A stretch of 64,000 nucleotides of DNA from Daphnia carinata. Taxonomy: Eukaryota > Arthropoda > Branchiopoda > Diplostraca > Daphniidae. Numbering within the stretch: the first letter of the stretch is position 1; each line of letters starts with the position of its first letter. Shown here in pieces: positions 31,623-42,835 of the stretch. The DNA is taken from assembly GCF_022539665.2 (NCBI RefSeq), contig NC_081331.1, positions 7,843,534-7,907,533 of the forward strand, written 5' to 3'. The notes under the pieces were generated by a model. That model saw nothing but the letters and a program-made list of their open reading frames with translations. It searched no databases and had not been told where the DNA came from. A program made the translations under genes and the position numbers.

Positions 31623-33476
31623 ATGGCAAAAGGACAGTCTAGCGAAAGTATTCATGCAGGGGCTGTTCTTCACGTGCTCTTCAGATTGCCTTGCAAAACT
31701 ATGATAAGTACAAGTGACAGCATTCGAGAACTGAAGAAATGCAAGCGAAGAACAATGACCACTCTGATAAGTAGGTTAACCAGTTGGAGGGACGAAAAGA
31801 CAGCTGTGTCAGTAGAGTAAGTAATTAATTGTAGAAATGTAATTACATGCAGGTATTCTAATTCCCTTTCATGTACTTCCAGGTTGACAGAGAATGAACA
31901 TCCGAGGACATCAACTCAATTTCACCCAGTTTTTGAATCTGCGACCATATTATTTTTTGCTGGGAAGAACTTTTGTATTATTTTTGAGTTTCATTCTAAA
32001 ATTCTTGTGATTTTTGTCATTTGTAGAATCTGTAGCTGACCTTTTGATTCACAAAGCAGAAATTGATGCCGGTCATGTTGCAAGGAAAACAGTACCAGCA
32101 GCAAAAGCCACTGACGATAGCAGTGATGAAGAACCACCAGTGTCACCAATCAAGCGTACTAGAAGGTCGTTACAGGGAACAAGTGATATCGACAGGTCGT
32201 TCCAAGGTAAAAGTCCCAGTTCAACTATGCTATTGTGCATCGGTTAATGTATAGGTGCTAGTAGGCGTTTGCTAATTGTTTTTCTATTGCAGATATGTTT
32301 GAACAACTATCCAGTTCAGATTCTGAGGAAGATACCAATGGGCAAAGAGTGCTGTCGCCAACTGAAGGAATTGAAGAAAGAGGTTGCAATTCGCATCGCA
32401 CTGGAAGCTTTCCGAAGATTGGTGAAAAACAAGCAAAATAATTCTTTAATTAATGTGTTACAATATTCTAATTCCATGTTTATGAAACTATAGAACCGTG
32501 ATGGGCAAAGCCTTGATATTGATGAACTTCTACAGCTCAGAAGACAGGTGCAAGAATACAAACTAAAGTTCCAGCAAGTAGAAAAGGCTATGCATAAACA
32601 GAAGATGGATGAAGCACGTCTAATAGAAGAAATTAAGAGGATAAATGATTTACTTCATATAAATCCTGGTCAACAGCTAGCTGCACTAGTTTTTCGTAAG
32701 TATTTATTTACTTTATATGTCCTAGGTCTGTGTTGTTATTGTAAATCTAATAATTCATCTTGTAAATTTAGACATTAATGGATGTCTTGAGGAGTTGAAG
32801 ACAACTTTAGACGACTCCCGTCAACACAGTCGAGACCTTCAACAGCTTTTGGAAACACAGAAAAAATCGGATTCGTTGCCTGGTAATTCAGGATCGCGAA
32901 AAGTGCAAGATGCTAAGCAGGTATAAAACCAATTTGTATAAGCCCTGACATTTATTAATGTAAACGTATTCGTTTGGCAGTACCTAGTTAATGGTATGTC
33001 GTTGAAGATAAATGAAGCTGACTTAAAGTTAGCTGTATCATATGGCAGTGTCGGAAATGGTGATTCTAACATGAGGTCCATGATCAACAAAATAATGGAG
33101 TCGGTGTACACACGAGAATTCATGGCAACCCATTCCTACACAGGGAAGAAAGCTCCGGCAAATAGACAGAACAGTGAACACCAACCAAAACCAGCTCTGC
33201 CAATTGACGACGTCAAAGCAATTCGTTGTAAGAATGTTTATTTTATTTCAAAATTTATAAATGTCTATAATTCGCTACTTATTTACAGTATTTGTCACTT
33301 CGTATTGGGCAAGAAAACACAAAGTGACGTTAAACCCAAAACTAATTACAATGGCAATGCAAGACAAACTTGGAACGGAGCATAGGGAGTACAAAAGGCT
33401 TGCACGAAGGGTGCAAGATCAAAGAAGCAGCGATGACGCCCTTGAACTAGCCAATACGACGGACGATAGTAATTAA
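31623..33476 (+). CDS. Coiled-coil BEN-domain protein carried beside the Tnp2-like transposase
   Basis: Spliced gene on the same strand, about 360 bp after the transposase. Well supported exons: 32027-32206, 32293-about 32380, 32494-32695, 32772-32920, 32981-33227 and 33289-33476; the 5' exon 31623-31816 and the junctions near 31925 and 32380 are less certain. The middle is a predicted coiled coil (DELLQLRRQVQEYKLKFQQ, then LEELKTTLDDSRQHSRDLQQ). The C-terminus fits a BEN domain: ESVYTREFMATHSYTGKK, KPALPIDDVKAI, then a helix ending TEHREYKRLARRV. AATAAA follows the stop at once. BEN domains bind DNA and proteins, so a role like TNPA of plant CACTA elements is an inference. Confidence 0.75.
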
Positions 33477-33479
33477 ATA

Positions 33480-34500
33480 AAATATTTGTGGCTCCCCAAC
33501 TAAGAAGTGTTACATCTCTGAGAGGAAAGATTTTATATGGGTAAATGCCCTCTTTATGTTTTCGTTTCCAGTCAGTTTTAATGGCTTGTTTCGGCCTTGT
33601 TTCCCTCACTTACTTTTCTCAGCCGTTACTGTTATCGGGGATTGTAAATGTCCAATATGTTTTGCATTTTATTGCCATATCGTTTATCGCAAAGACAATT
33701 TTATGTTGTTCGTATTCAGTCAAAACGGCACATGTAAGGCTCTCAGCCGATTCTGAATTTCATTTTTTTTAACACAACAGTGATTTATTGTTTCCCTGGC
33801 CGACTACCATGAAAAATGTTCACAAAGAAATTACACAGAATAACATTTGAAATTTTCTGTTAATACTAACTATAAATATAATACAACGAGGAGTAAGCAA
33901 CCTGATAACTACTCCTAAATTACGACTGGAAACTTGTTTGTTCTCTCCACGGTGTGCTGGGATTGTAAATTATCGTTATAGAAATCAGTGATGTAAACTG
34001 CTTGGGCACACGATGTTAAAATTCATGTTGACAGGCCGTTGAATATCTCCGTATAGTAACCAGTAAAAAATAATACCGTATCGGTTCAAATATAGGTTTC
34101 ATTTTCACAACCGGCAACGGGTTGTATGACCCACAAAAAATCTGCCGCTTACTCACTAACTGCCGGTTATTTTTTTCCTAAGGGTAAGAAGGCTTTTAAA
34201 GAAGTTCTTTCAAGCATTTTCCGTGGATTCCACTCGTTCTTTTCAATTTTTTTGTTGGTCTTTCAACTTTTACGTCATTTTCTTCTACGGTGATGCCGTC
34301 AAACACATTTTGAAGACAACCTTTTTCTACAACTTTTTCAACTCTTTTGAAGAGCAAAACACAGAAAAAGATAAGCTTTGTAATTCACTCGTTCCAGCGG
34401 TAGTTTCCATATACTCCTTAAAAGATAAAGAAGAGGCAAAAGCATTTTCCTCTGTGTCTTCAATATTGGAATTTTTATTTTTTCCTAAGAACAAACGATG
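33480..34500. other. Intergenic up to the assembly gap
   Basis: AT-rich sequence with no recognised domain. The plus frame 34223-34500 (Phe-rich start, then polar) runs into the gap and cannot be judged. It may include the right end of the Tnp2/BEN element. Confidence 0.35.
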
Positions 34501-34600
34501 NNNNNNNNNNNNNNNNNNNNNNNNNNNNNNNNNNNNNNNNNNNNNNNNNNNNNNNNNNNNNNNNNNNNNNNNNNNNNNNNNNNNNNNNNNNNNNNNNNNN
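34501..34600. other. Assembly gap (100 N)
   Basis: Exactly 100 ambiguous bases, a conventional scaffold-gap placeholder, so true distance is unknown. Confidence 0.98.
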
Positions 34601-35212
34601 GCTCCCAAAGGCCATACAGAGGTAAGTTGTAGCTCCTTAATTGTTCCGACCTATTGCAAATAATAAAAAATATATTTAAAGGTAACGACGATGGCGTGTG
34701 GATCGTGCTCAAACGAAAATGCGTACAAGGCAATTTTCGTTTGGTATCGCCGGAAACAGAGGGGAGATAAGTCATATACCCCAGAGGAGAAAACGAGTTG
34801 CGTAATGAACCAATTGCCTGGTGTTTCTGACCTGACTGTTATGTCTTTCAAAGGTATTTAGAAACACATTACAATGTTGAATCAATATTAAATTAAAGCC
34901 TTTGCTCTGTTACAAAAGGCGCTTTCCACAACAGAACGTTTGGTACGTTAATCACGACTCATACCAAGCCAGTCCATAAACTGGACATTCCTACAAAGGA
35001 CTGGCCAATTGGAACCTTCCCTCGCCACAAGGTTAGTTTTAAAATTTCAATTAGGCTCAAACTATTACCTGATCTCATATTTCTTGTAATTTTAGTATCC
35101 GTTGGAAGTATTTGTGCGTGAAAATGAGGAAGAAGATCGTCGCTGTTTGGCGGAAGTTGAAGAGCTTTTTGATCGGTACAACAATATAAATAATATGCTT
35201 ACCTGGATTTAG
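34601..35212 (+). pseudogene. ABAT: GABA transaminase (4-aminobutyrate aminotransferase), internal fragment
   Basis: Four exons with GT-AG borders and consistent phase: 34601-34621, 34682-34853, 34919-35031, 35096-35212. They encode APKGHTE, then [66 protein letters not shown] and a Glu-rich helix, which align in order with the pyridoxal-enzyme GABA transaminase of animal mitochondria. The frame ends at 35210-35212 after unrelated residues (NNINNMLTWI), before the PLP-lysine half of the enzyme, and no further exons follow. The 5' part is lost in the gap. FHNRTFG replaces the usual FHGRTMG. It is therefore a truncated copy, unable to be a working enzyme unless the assembly is wrong. Confidence 0.85.
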
Positions 35213-35334
35213 TCAAATCGAAGAAGTTTTTTTTGAATTTTTTGTTTAATTATTTGTATTTTGTAAAAATAAATGATATGTAAATCAATTACCAAAAATT
35301 TATGGTTTTATTTTAATTTAAACAAATTTTCTTG

Positions 35335-35640
35335 CGTCCTTTGGCTGCCGCGATCCGGACATTCCGCGGATGTTCCAATACGTACGTTCACTGAACGTAC
35401 GGATTTGCCATCCTGCAGACGTCCAACTAAGGACGTCCGTAGTACTCCCAAATAAGGACGTTACCAGGACTTCCAATTAATTACGTCCGTAGGACGTCCT
35501 CCAGTGGACGTCCCTAAAACCGGACATTAGGACATCCTGGTGACGTACATCTGCCGTCAGAATGGGACGTCCCGATCGGCCAGCCAGGACGTAGATTAGA
35601 TGTCCCTGGGACGGACAAAGGCTAGTAGGGTATGTATGTG
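35335..35640. repeat. GC-richer cluster of GGACGTCC-like motifs
   Basis: Many direct and inverted copies of GGACGTCC/GGACGT with short spacers in an otherwise AT-rich area. The style resembles the GGAC units in the 23.8/26.5 kb arms, but no fixed period was found. Both strands read alike, giving strong local palindromes. Confidence 0.6.
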
Positions 35641-35699
35641 CTATAATCTTTTTATTTAAGGAAGGCAAGCCAGCATATGTCATCCAATTTCAGGGGGAA

Positions 35700-36660
35700 A
35701 GCAGGACTCTGATAAAATGAAAACTCAACTTAAACGGAAGTTAGATAAGTTGGAGAAGAAGAAACTAAACAAACAAAGGAAAAATAACAGATGCCAAGGT
35801 AAACTTTGATTTCGACAAAAAAAAAATAGACCTTCAACTAATTTTACTTTTCTGTATTATAACATAAAAGAATACTAAGCGCAATAGGTTAAAAAAAAAA
35901 TGTGGAATTCATTGCGAGCTTGATAAACCAATTAGGAAAGAGAATAAAATCAACATCACAAACGAGAAAAAAGTTGGTTGAACGCATCGAAGAACAAGAA
36001 AAGAGAAAGGAACAACAACAGAAAAGGGATAAATCAACATTAAGAAAACGAAAAATGAAAGGAAAGCATAAACTGAATAAACTAGCGAAAAAAACAAACT
36101 TATCGTAAGAATTGCCGATATTGACATGGATGAGCTGCCTCGTGTGCCATTATTTACAAGCCGTGCCATGATAGTTTTGTATAACAATACACTGGCATGC
36201 CTTCCATGATCCGAGCGGAACTCATTATTTTCGTTCTTGCCACGTAGGTCTCTATTTATGGTTTTGCGGCAAATATTTTTTTTATTAAAAAATGTGCTTG
36301 TCTTAAATTATATATATATAATTTTTTAAATTATTTATCAGTGTATTAAGGAGTACTTAGGGGAAAGCATGCCCCTCGTCTCCGGGAATTCGCATGGAAT
36401 AAGGATATCAGCCAGAGGGGAGGGCGATACTAGGACTGAAAACGCCACTAACGAAAGGTCAAGGGCAAAAAACCAAACACTGTGTCAAAATAAATATAAC
36501 TTTTATACATGAGCTGTGTAAAGCAATAGATAATGCGTGTAATCACGCAAAAAAAATACAAATATGATTTTAAATAAAAAAGTTATGATGGACTGATTAC
36601 ACGAGCAATTGATAACGTGGTTTGGAGTGCGGAAAACTACATAAACCATCCGGTTCTTCC
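35700..36660. other. Intergenic with Lys-rich frames
   Basis: 35716-35800 and 35902-36108 (plus) encode very basic, helical sequence (KRKLDKLEKKKLNKQRK; EEQEKRKEQQQKRDKSTLRK). There is a possible splice donor after the first. They could be an exon pair of an unknown basic protein or AT-rich chance frames. The rest has nothing recognisable. Confidence 0.35.
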
Positions 36661-36892
36661 TTTACAATAGTGGGCATTAGGGCTATTTTCTAAAGAGAAT
36701 TAAGACCAAAACTAAGGAGAAATAGGACCAATACTAAGAAGAAATAGGATCCTTATGATGGAGAAATAGGACCCTTCAAAATATGTTTGAAGATTGGGTC
36801 CTAATTCTCCGGGTCCTATTTCTCCACGTTCTATTATGGGGTCCTAAATCTCCGGGTCCTATTTCTCCAGGTCCTATTTCTCCGGCAATCAT
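36660..36892. repeat. Short fold-back repeat of GGAGAAATAGGACC motifs
   Basis: Three copies of a (GG)AGAAATAGGA motif on the left (about 36717-36773) are followed after a 30-bp spacer by at least three inverted copies (CCTATTTCTCC, about 36818-36885). The motif is nearly the same as that repeated in the 949-bp element at 20576-21524, so this is a related family member or its remnant. It stops exactly where the segmental duplication begins (36893). Confidence 0.7.
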
Positions 36893-36994
36893 ATTTTTTA
36901 AACAGAAGAGTCAGAAGGGGTGAAATTGTTAAATGGTAATTATGGCCAACAGATATTGATTAATGCTTTTTAGTTTGTGGTTCCGAACTGAATG

Positions 36995-37743
36995 ACAATT
37001 TCTATTTATACAATACTTTTACTGCAACCTTTATATTTCGTTCACGTCTGGAAATGAGACGACCGAAACAAGGAGCCGAGGGCGTAAATGTCCCAAAGAC
37101 TGTTCAAGAAAGTCACACACAAAAGGTAAACACTTGACAAACAATATTAATAATATAAGAAATGCGTTCATACGAAATCCAACCAAATTTCCTTAACGCA
37201 AACTTACAACACGAGAATAACCTTACATTAATCCAGAACAAAACCACACAAGAAATGTGAAGAGCACTTGTCAAATATAACCGTTCACGATCAAGCCACG
37301 CGAAAAAGAGAGGGATTGCCAGCTTAGACAGCTGACACTTCCGGCAAGCGCCATCTGGCGTTCATTACAACAACATTTAGAAAAGTATATAGATAATAAT
37401 AGGATGCCATCTGGCGCTGGAAATCAAGACTACTGTTTTTCTAACTTATCAATAATAACAACATGAGCATTACAAGAAGAGGAAACACGTCACCTAGTGC
37501 TGAACTTTAGAACTACTTATTTCTATTTGGGACTAATCGTTACACGCCATCTCCTCCTCCCCGGAGGTTTGAGATGTCGAAGCAATTGTATTTCTTTGAT
37601 TAGTGCTTAAGTCTAACTTAATTGGCCATAATGAAAAGAAAAATTGGAAAATCTTAATCGTTATCCCACACAAAAAAAAAAAAAAAACAAGCAAAAAAAA
37701 ACAAAACAAAACAAAAATCAGTACGATTGACACGAAACACCAT
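36995..37743. other. Segment present in copy A and absent from copy C
   Basis: Copy C joins the equivalents of 36994 and 37744 directly (57950/57951). The segment has an A-rich run at 37670-37715 and no recognised gene. No clear target duplication or inverted ends, so insertion in A and deletion in C cannot be told apart. Confidence 0.7.
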
Positions 37744-38466
37744 TATTTTAAAGTACTATTCTGGTGTCATTTCTGTCAACAAGGTAAATAGGTTTCTTGT
37801 ACATGTTTTCTGAAAACGTAATTGTGTTAATTATTTTTTTTTGTCTTTTAGTTCATTAAAGGGACATACTATGTCTGAACAATGTAGATGTGAAGATACT
37901 AAGAGGAACGAGGAGTTAGGCAAGATAGGTACGTTGTTCGTCAACTAGGTAAATGCATGTTTTTTTTTATTTTTCAAAATGATTTGGCTAATATTCTATG
38001 AAAAAAGGCATGGTGTTTAGTAGGAAATCCATTTTGAAAAGATGGCAATGTCTTAACGATACAGCAACAGCGCCAAAGAATCTCTCATTTGCATCAGAAC
38101 GTGGATCGCTACACTTTCAGTTGATCGTATTTGTTTCTGCTATAATATTCATGAGCGTTTATTCGATCATTCTAAACTATGACATGTGTTTTCTTTTGTT
38201 GTTTCAAATATTTTAACCTGTCCATCGTCTGCCTAGATGAAGCTTTCTCATCGTAAACATTTTTTTTTTTCAGAAAATGAGTCTTCTGGAAGAAGAACTT
38301 TTGCCACCGAACGATTTGACATCAAACAAATGAATGTATACTTGTGAGTATTGACCAAACAGATGTCGCGGTTCTTCATTAATCATCAGTCTCATGTTTA
38401 ATGTGTTCGAAAAAGAAAAACTTCAAATAGTTGGAAAAATGCCAACGTTAAAGACTGTATTGGATG

Positions 38467-38490
38467 GTGACGTGACGTGACGTGACGTTA
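38467..38490. repeat. (GTGAC)n microsatellite
   Basis: Four to five copies of GTGAC/TGACG in tandem; conserved in copy C at about 58674-58696. Confidence 0.8.
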
Positions 38491-38998
38491 CGGCCATCAT
38501 AACAGTTCCGACATTTGTGTCACATGGGGAAGAGAAACATTTTGACCCGTAATGATGCATCACTCGTGTCAATTGCACTAAAACCCTATAATCTTTTTTT
38601 TTTTTCTTAAAATCTTTTTAAACATACTGAATAGTAAAAAATGTCATTGAAAATATTATCCTCTATTTCTGCGGCTCGAAAAATCTTTTCTCGTCCTGCG
38701 AATGGTATTATTTTAAAATTAATTACACACCTGATTGTTACATTGAGTTAATTGTATTTTTTTTTCTGTATCACGATACGGCGATTTTTTTTCCTACTTC
38801 GTCTTACGCAACTATCTTCAGCTACACAATCATGGCAAATGACTGTCAATGGCATTAACAACCCATGATTACTTTGTAATTTTTGTATTATTAATTATTA
38901 GGAAACATTTATACATCACACACATTTTATTACAACTGACACATTTACATAATTGACACCAGAAACATACACACACACATGACACCAATTACACTTTC

Positions 38999-39069
38999 TG
39001 CAACTATTGGGTATTAAACCCTAATATTCGGCATAGCTTGCCGATACTCAACCATTGAGCTATAGTCAC
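38999..39069 (-). pseudogene. tRNA-like sequence (tRNA pseudogene or SINE head)
   Basis: The minus strand folds into a full 71-base cloverleaf: acceptor GTGACTA with TAGTTGC (two wobble pairs), D arm GCTC-AATGGTT-GAGT, anticodon arm TCGGC-AAGCTAT-GCCGA, short variable region, T arm TAGGG-TTTAATA-CCCAA with one mismatch. Box A (TAGCTCAATGG) is good; box B is degenerate. The anticodon loop has A instead of the universal T33 before GCT, and there is no long variable arm as a serine tRNA would have, so I call it a tRNA-derived relic. Confidence 0.6.
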
Positions 39070-39174
39070 ATATAATTTCAGTCTCGTATACCTTGAGTCA
39101 ACGCACGATCATTTTGTATAGTCAATGTTTTCTTCTTGCTATGCTATTTGCCAGTCTGATCAGCGACTGTATAA

Positions 39175-39250
39175 CTATCATAGCTTATTTGTAAAGCGTC
39201 TGGCTGCGGGTATCAACATACTAAGGTTGAAACCCAGTTCGATGCTCAAC
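39175..39250 (+). pseudogene. Second tRNA-like relic (SINE-like)
   Basis: Box A-like TAGCTTATTTG at 39181 and box B-like GGTTGAAACCC at 39225-39235 with tRNA-like spacing, and AAGCGTCTGGC after the D arm. The cloverleaf is incomplete. Opposite in strand to the previous one and 110 bp away. Confidence 0.45.
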
Positions 39251-39814
39251 CTTGGACTAAATTCACACATGAATTCTCTCTTCTATAGCTTGAGTCATAA
39301 TATTATTATATAGTCAATGTATCTCATCTCGATATGCTATTTGTTAGTCTCCTTTCTTATGGTGTAAATACCGCAGATTATACGTAGAAAGTCCGCTTTT
39401 GACTTCAGTAATTGCTCACACAGGAATAACACAGTTTTGCACACACAATCAGATTGGTTGAGCACCAAACTGATCTTGGTACTTTTATCTCGATTGTTTT
39501 CACCTGTTTCACTTCACGTTGAGGGGAAGCACACGTGCACTGTGGGAGCTTGTGGTAGTTCTCTCTATGGATTAATGCAACGGTTTATTTGTATCTGGAC
39601 TGCTGGAACTGCCGATTGCACAACCGCCAGACTAATATTTGAAATTGCTAATTCTTCAATCGCGGCTGTTACATCATTATTGGATCCCAATTCTTCGTTT
39701 TTTTCTCCTGAAAATGAACGAAAACCAGTAAATAAAAGATCTATGTAGTAGATCAAATTGTCCTAATGATAGTATTGAATAAGAATAAAAAAGCGAGACG
39801 AAAAACACAACAAC

Positions 39815-41495
39815 TTAAACGATAATCTGGGAATGAAATCCCAAACCGAATGCTGACCTATTGAAGCTAAGAGGATCATTGAAGGAATTATCACCAAGTC
39901 TGTTGAAGTTGTCCATCATGACTACTGCTGGCGATGACTGAGGCAACGGAAGGTCAAATTTGGCTTCGATTTCCCTTAAACTAGGCGGAATGATGACCTC
40001 AGCGCGAGTTTCCGAGTATTCTTCCTCTGCATAAATATTGGCAGCGGTGCCCAAAAGAAGAATAATCAATCCGCACACGAACAGTACCTAACGCACGGAG
40101 AATTCTTTAGTTATTGCGAGTGACAAAATTCTTCGAAGACCCACTTTGGCAATCCAGCGTTCACCAGAAGTCGATGGGACAACTTGCAGATAAATCCACG
40201 CAGGCGCAACACAACAAACTGCCGTTCCTGAAGTGGCACCCACCAGACCTAAAACGAACTCGACATTCGGAATGCAGATACCAACAGACACCAATCGACA
40301 TTTATATTTTCTTTTTCATCTTATTGTACTAGATTTCAATAAACTTTACCTATTATTAAGGTTGCCGTGACGATTATGAATGTCAGGATTTTGAAACGGA
40401 AATCCGAAAGTGAGCCGGTTGTTCCTCCTGACATCCCGCCACTAGTTTCAGACGTCTGAAGGGATTCCTCAACTTAAAAAACAAACAAAAGCAAACACTT
40501 TGGCATAACGATTACATCATCAATGAATTAACGCTTTACCTTTCCATACACTAATGAATGAAAGCTTGTCCTGCAGGGCAAAACACACGACGGAAAGCTC
40601 AAGATAATCGATAGCAGGAATCCCACTTTCATAAGGTCAGTTACAAAAGACGGCGCAAAACTTATGAGGATATTGCCTAGTCGAGACAAAATATGACCCA
40701 ATGAAATTCGTCAGATTTTCCTAGGCAAAAAGTTTACAATATGTTGACTTGCCAGTAAAATGCGTATCCGCAAAGGCTAGGTAGCCAGCTATTCCTACCC
40801 CCATGTACATAAAAGTGCACAAATCAATGGCTGTCGATATTACTCGATCCATTGCTTTTAGGGAAGGTTCTGGTATACTTCGAACACCTGCCTATGCATT
40901 TAAAAAGCTGATCATTAAATCTGGCATTCTCCTTGTCAATTTAAATATTTCCACTCACGTTTGGCATCATAAAGCCATGGAAAATATCGGTACGCATTGG
41001 AGTACACCCCCTATTTTCCATACTTCAATATTTGAAGACATTCCTTCGGTTAGGCCCTGGACACCAGCCTCAAAGAAGGACTGAAAAAGAGAAAAAAATC
41101 TGTCATAACTGCACTGTTATTTTGGTAGCATACTTCATGTAGAAGGATGCATAAAACATAATTAAGGGCAGGGAATCATGTACATGCTTTCAAAACCAAT
41201 AACATGTACTACATAGCCACAGAAACTGTTGACACTACATCCAATGTTTCAATATCTCTCAAGAGGCACAGAGGTATATGATGAACATGCCATTTCCTGT
41301 ATGATTAAGTTATATATTTTAGAACCTTATGGAAATAATATCACTGGCATCCAGTAGAGAGCTTACCTGCCATAAGAATAAGTATTCGTGCTGACTGCAA
41401 GGAGTAATTTACACCTATTTTGATTAATATTTCTGGACCGAGATCGCCAAGTACAACCAGATAGGCAATGCAGCAGCCCAGATAATGGCTATTTC
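39815..41495 (-). pseudogene. SLC38A10-like sodium-coupled amino-acid transporter, copy A, with stops
   Basis: Minus-strand exons in order: about 41495-41367 (CIAYLVVLGDLGPEIL), 41296-about 41090 (CLLRDIETLDVVSTVSVAM, with in-frame TAG and TGA after it), 41080-40959 (GGVLQCVPIFSMAL then TGA then CQT), 40887-about 40745 (PEPSLKAMDRVISTAIDLCT, MGVGIAGYLAFAD), about 40640-40550 (VGFLLSIILSFPSCVLPCR), about 40470-40345 (FRFKILTFIIVTATLI), 40280-40090 (IPNVEFVLGLVGATSGTAVC) and 40078-39815 (hydrophobic helix, then an acidic tail ending SQIIV). Order and motifs fit the putative transporter SNAT10. At least three stops in conserved parts (one at 40967-40969) make it a pseudogene. The N-terminal exons are absent. 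Confidence 0.8.
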
Positions 41496-41509
41496 CTCAT
41501 TTCGCCCTT

Positions 41510-42835
41510 AGATTTTTATATGTTAAGGAAATGCTTAAATATTCGGCAGAGATAGGAGTTTCGGTTTGACAGTTTTTATTTTAATTATTGAAAAAATAGC
41601 CAAAAAGGTTGCGCTAAGCACTTGACTGACATACTAGTATCCTCCAGACCTGCCCCGATGGAGATCATATTGCTGTACTATATGATCCCCATCTCGCATC
41701 AGCTGATAGCTCTTACATCTCTATTCAGTTCTGCATTGGAATGGGGGCCAATGATTGGTGGACCAATCATTGTGGGTGCCATCATCATCATACCAACGCT
41801 TGACGTTTCGAGTTGTAATTGCTTACAGACTCTTGGTACTAGTTCCCAACATTGGGAGGGTACCATACCCAGTCATTGTTCAAGTGCCGCTACGTTAAAG
41901 ATGTTCACGCAACTATTATATACCGTGAATGACGACCCCAAACCATGTTGATAACGCTAGCGGGCATTTTCCGTCTTAAACTAATTCTCATTTAAATTCA
42001 GTGAAACTATTGCACAATGTAATAAATGAACTGTATTCAGAAAATAGTGATAAACAACATCCAAGGTAATTATAAACAAAACACTTGAGTAAATGTTTAA
42101 AATTTTCAATTATTATGTAGCACTCACGAATTAGGGCGTGGCATCACGCACCGTTAATGACATGCAAGAATACTCCATATCACCTTGCGGCCGATTTTGG
42201 CACTAGTGCATTCATGCATTGGCTTGGTGCTATTCTAGTTGTGAAGGGAAAGTAAGTTAAAGCTAATGTAGGTTTGTCATTATTTATTTTTTGCATTCAT
42301 ATCCAAACGTATAAGTAGCCCTGCATGCAGCTCATCGCGTCTGTTGGGCCATAATACTTTAACAATCACGGTTTCTAAATTTCCGCTTTGGAAAACAATG
42401 ACCTTATGCCACATTCCCAGGACTTATCAAGTCTAGTTGATAATGGTTGTTCGTAATTACAATCCATTCAGTTGTCACCATGAATATTCCACAAAGGATT
42501 TTTTGAACGTTAGTTACCTTTTGGGTTATGCGTTAAAGATTGAGTCTACATGTTCAGGTATAATACATATGCATATGCATGCAAGTATATACATAAAATA
42601 CATATGCAAACGTTGAATAATCAAAGAAGTTTGATGTTTCACGCTAGCGCTGTAGCGTACTGGCGCGCTAGTAATGGTTTCGTTTCGCACACACATTTAT
42701 TTCATATTTTAGATTACTCCAAAAGTATAAACTCTACGTAAAGACAAATTCCATTTTCATGTTCCTTGAGTAATTTTTAATCAGAATCATCTATAGTTAT
42801 CTAGATTTAATGCTATTATTTTTTAATAGGAAAAA
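41510..42835. other. Non-coding part of the duplicated unit
   Basis: Starts at a duplication breakpoint (41510). A frame at 41622-41951 (plus) is kept in copy C but shifted in copy B, so it is not under protein-level constraint. No domain recognised. A TG-type alternating tract (ATGCATATGCATGC) lies near 42570. Confidence 0.5.

Noticed and set aside
35902-36108. Lys-rich frame as a histone-like or ribosomal protein
   Set aside because: No family motif; AT-rich DNA readily gives Lys/Glu/Gln-rich frames.
38999-39069. Functional tRNA-Ser(GCT)
   Set aside because: A33, weak box B and no long variable arm; serine tRNAs need the long arm.
39437-39756. Overlapping plus and minus frames near 39.5 kb as a secreted protein or further SLC38A10 exon
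   Set aside because: Conserved only because the block is a recent duplication; no splice site linking it to the transporter tail was found.
40967-40969. TGA in the SLC38A10-like exon as a selenocysteine codon
   Set aside because: Other in-frame TAG and TGA stops occur in the preceding exon and no family member uses selenocysteine there.
41622-41951. 109-codon frame kept in copies A and C as a gene
   Set aside because: Copy B carries frame-shifting changes, no domain is recognisable and the copies are too similar for conservation to mean constraint.
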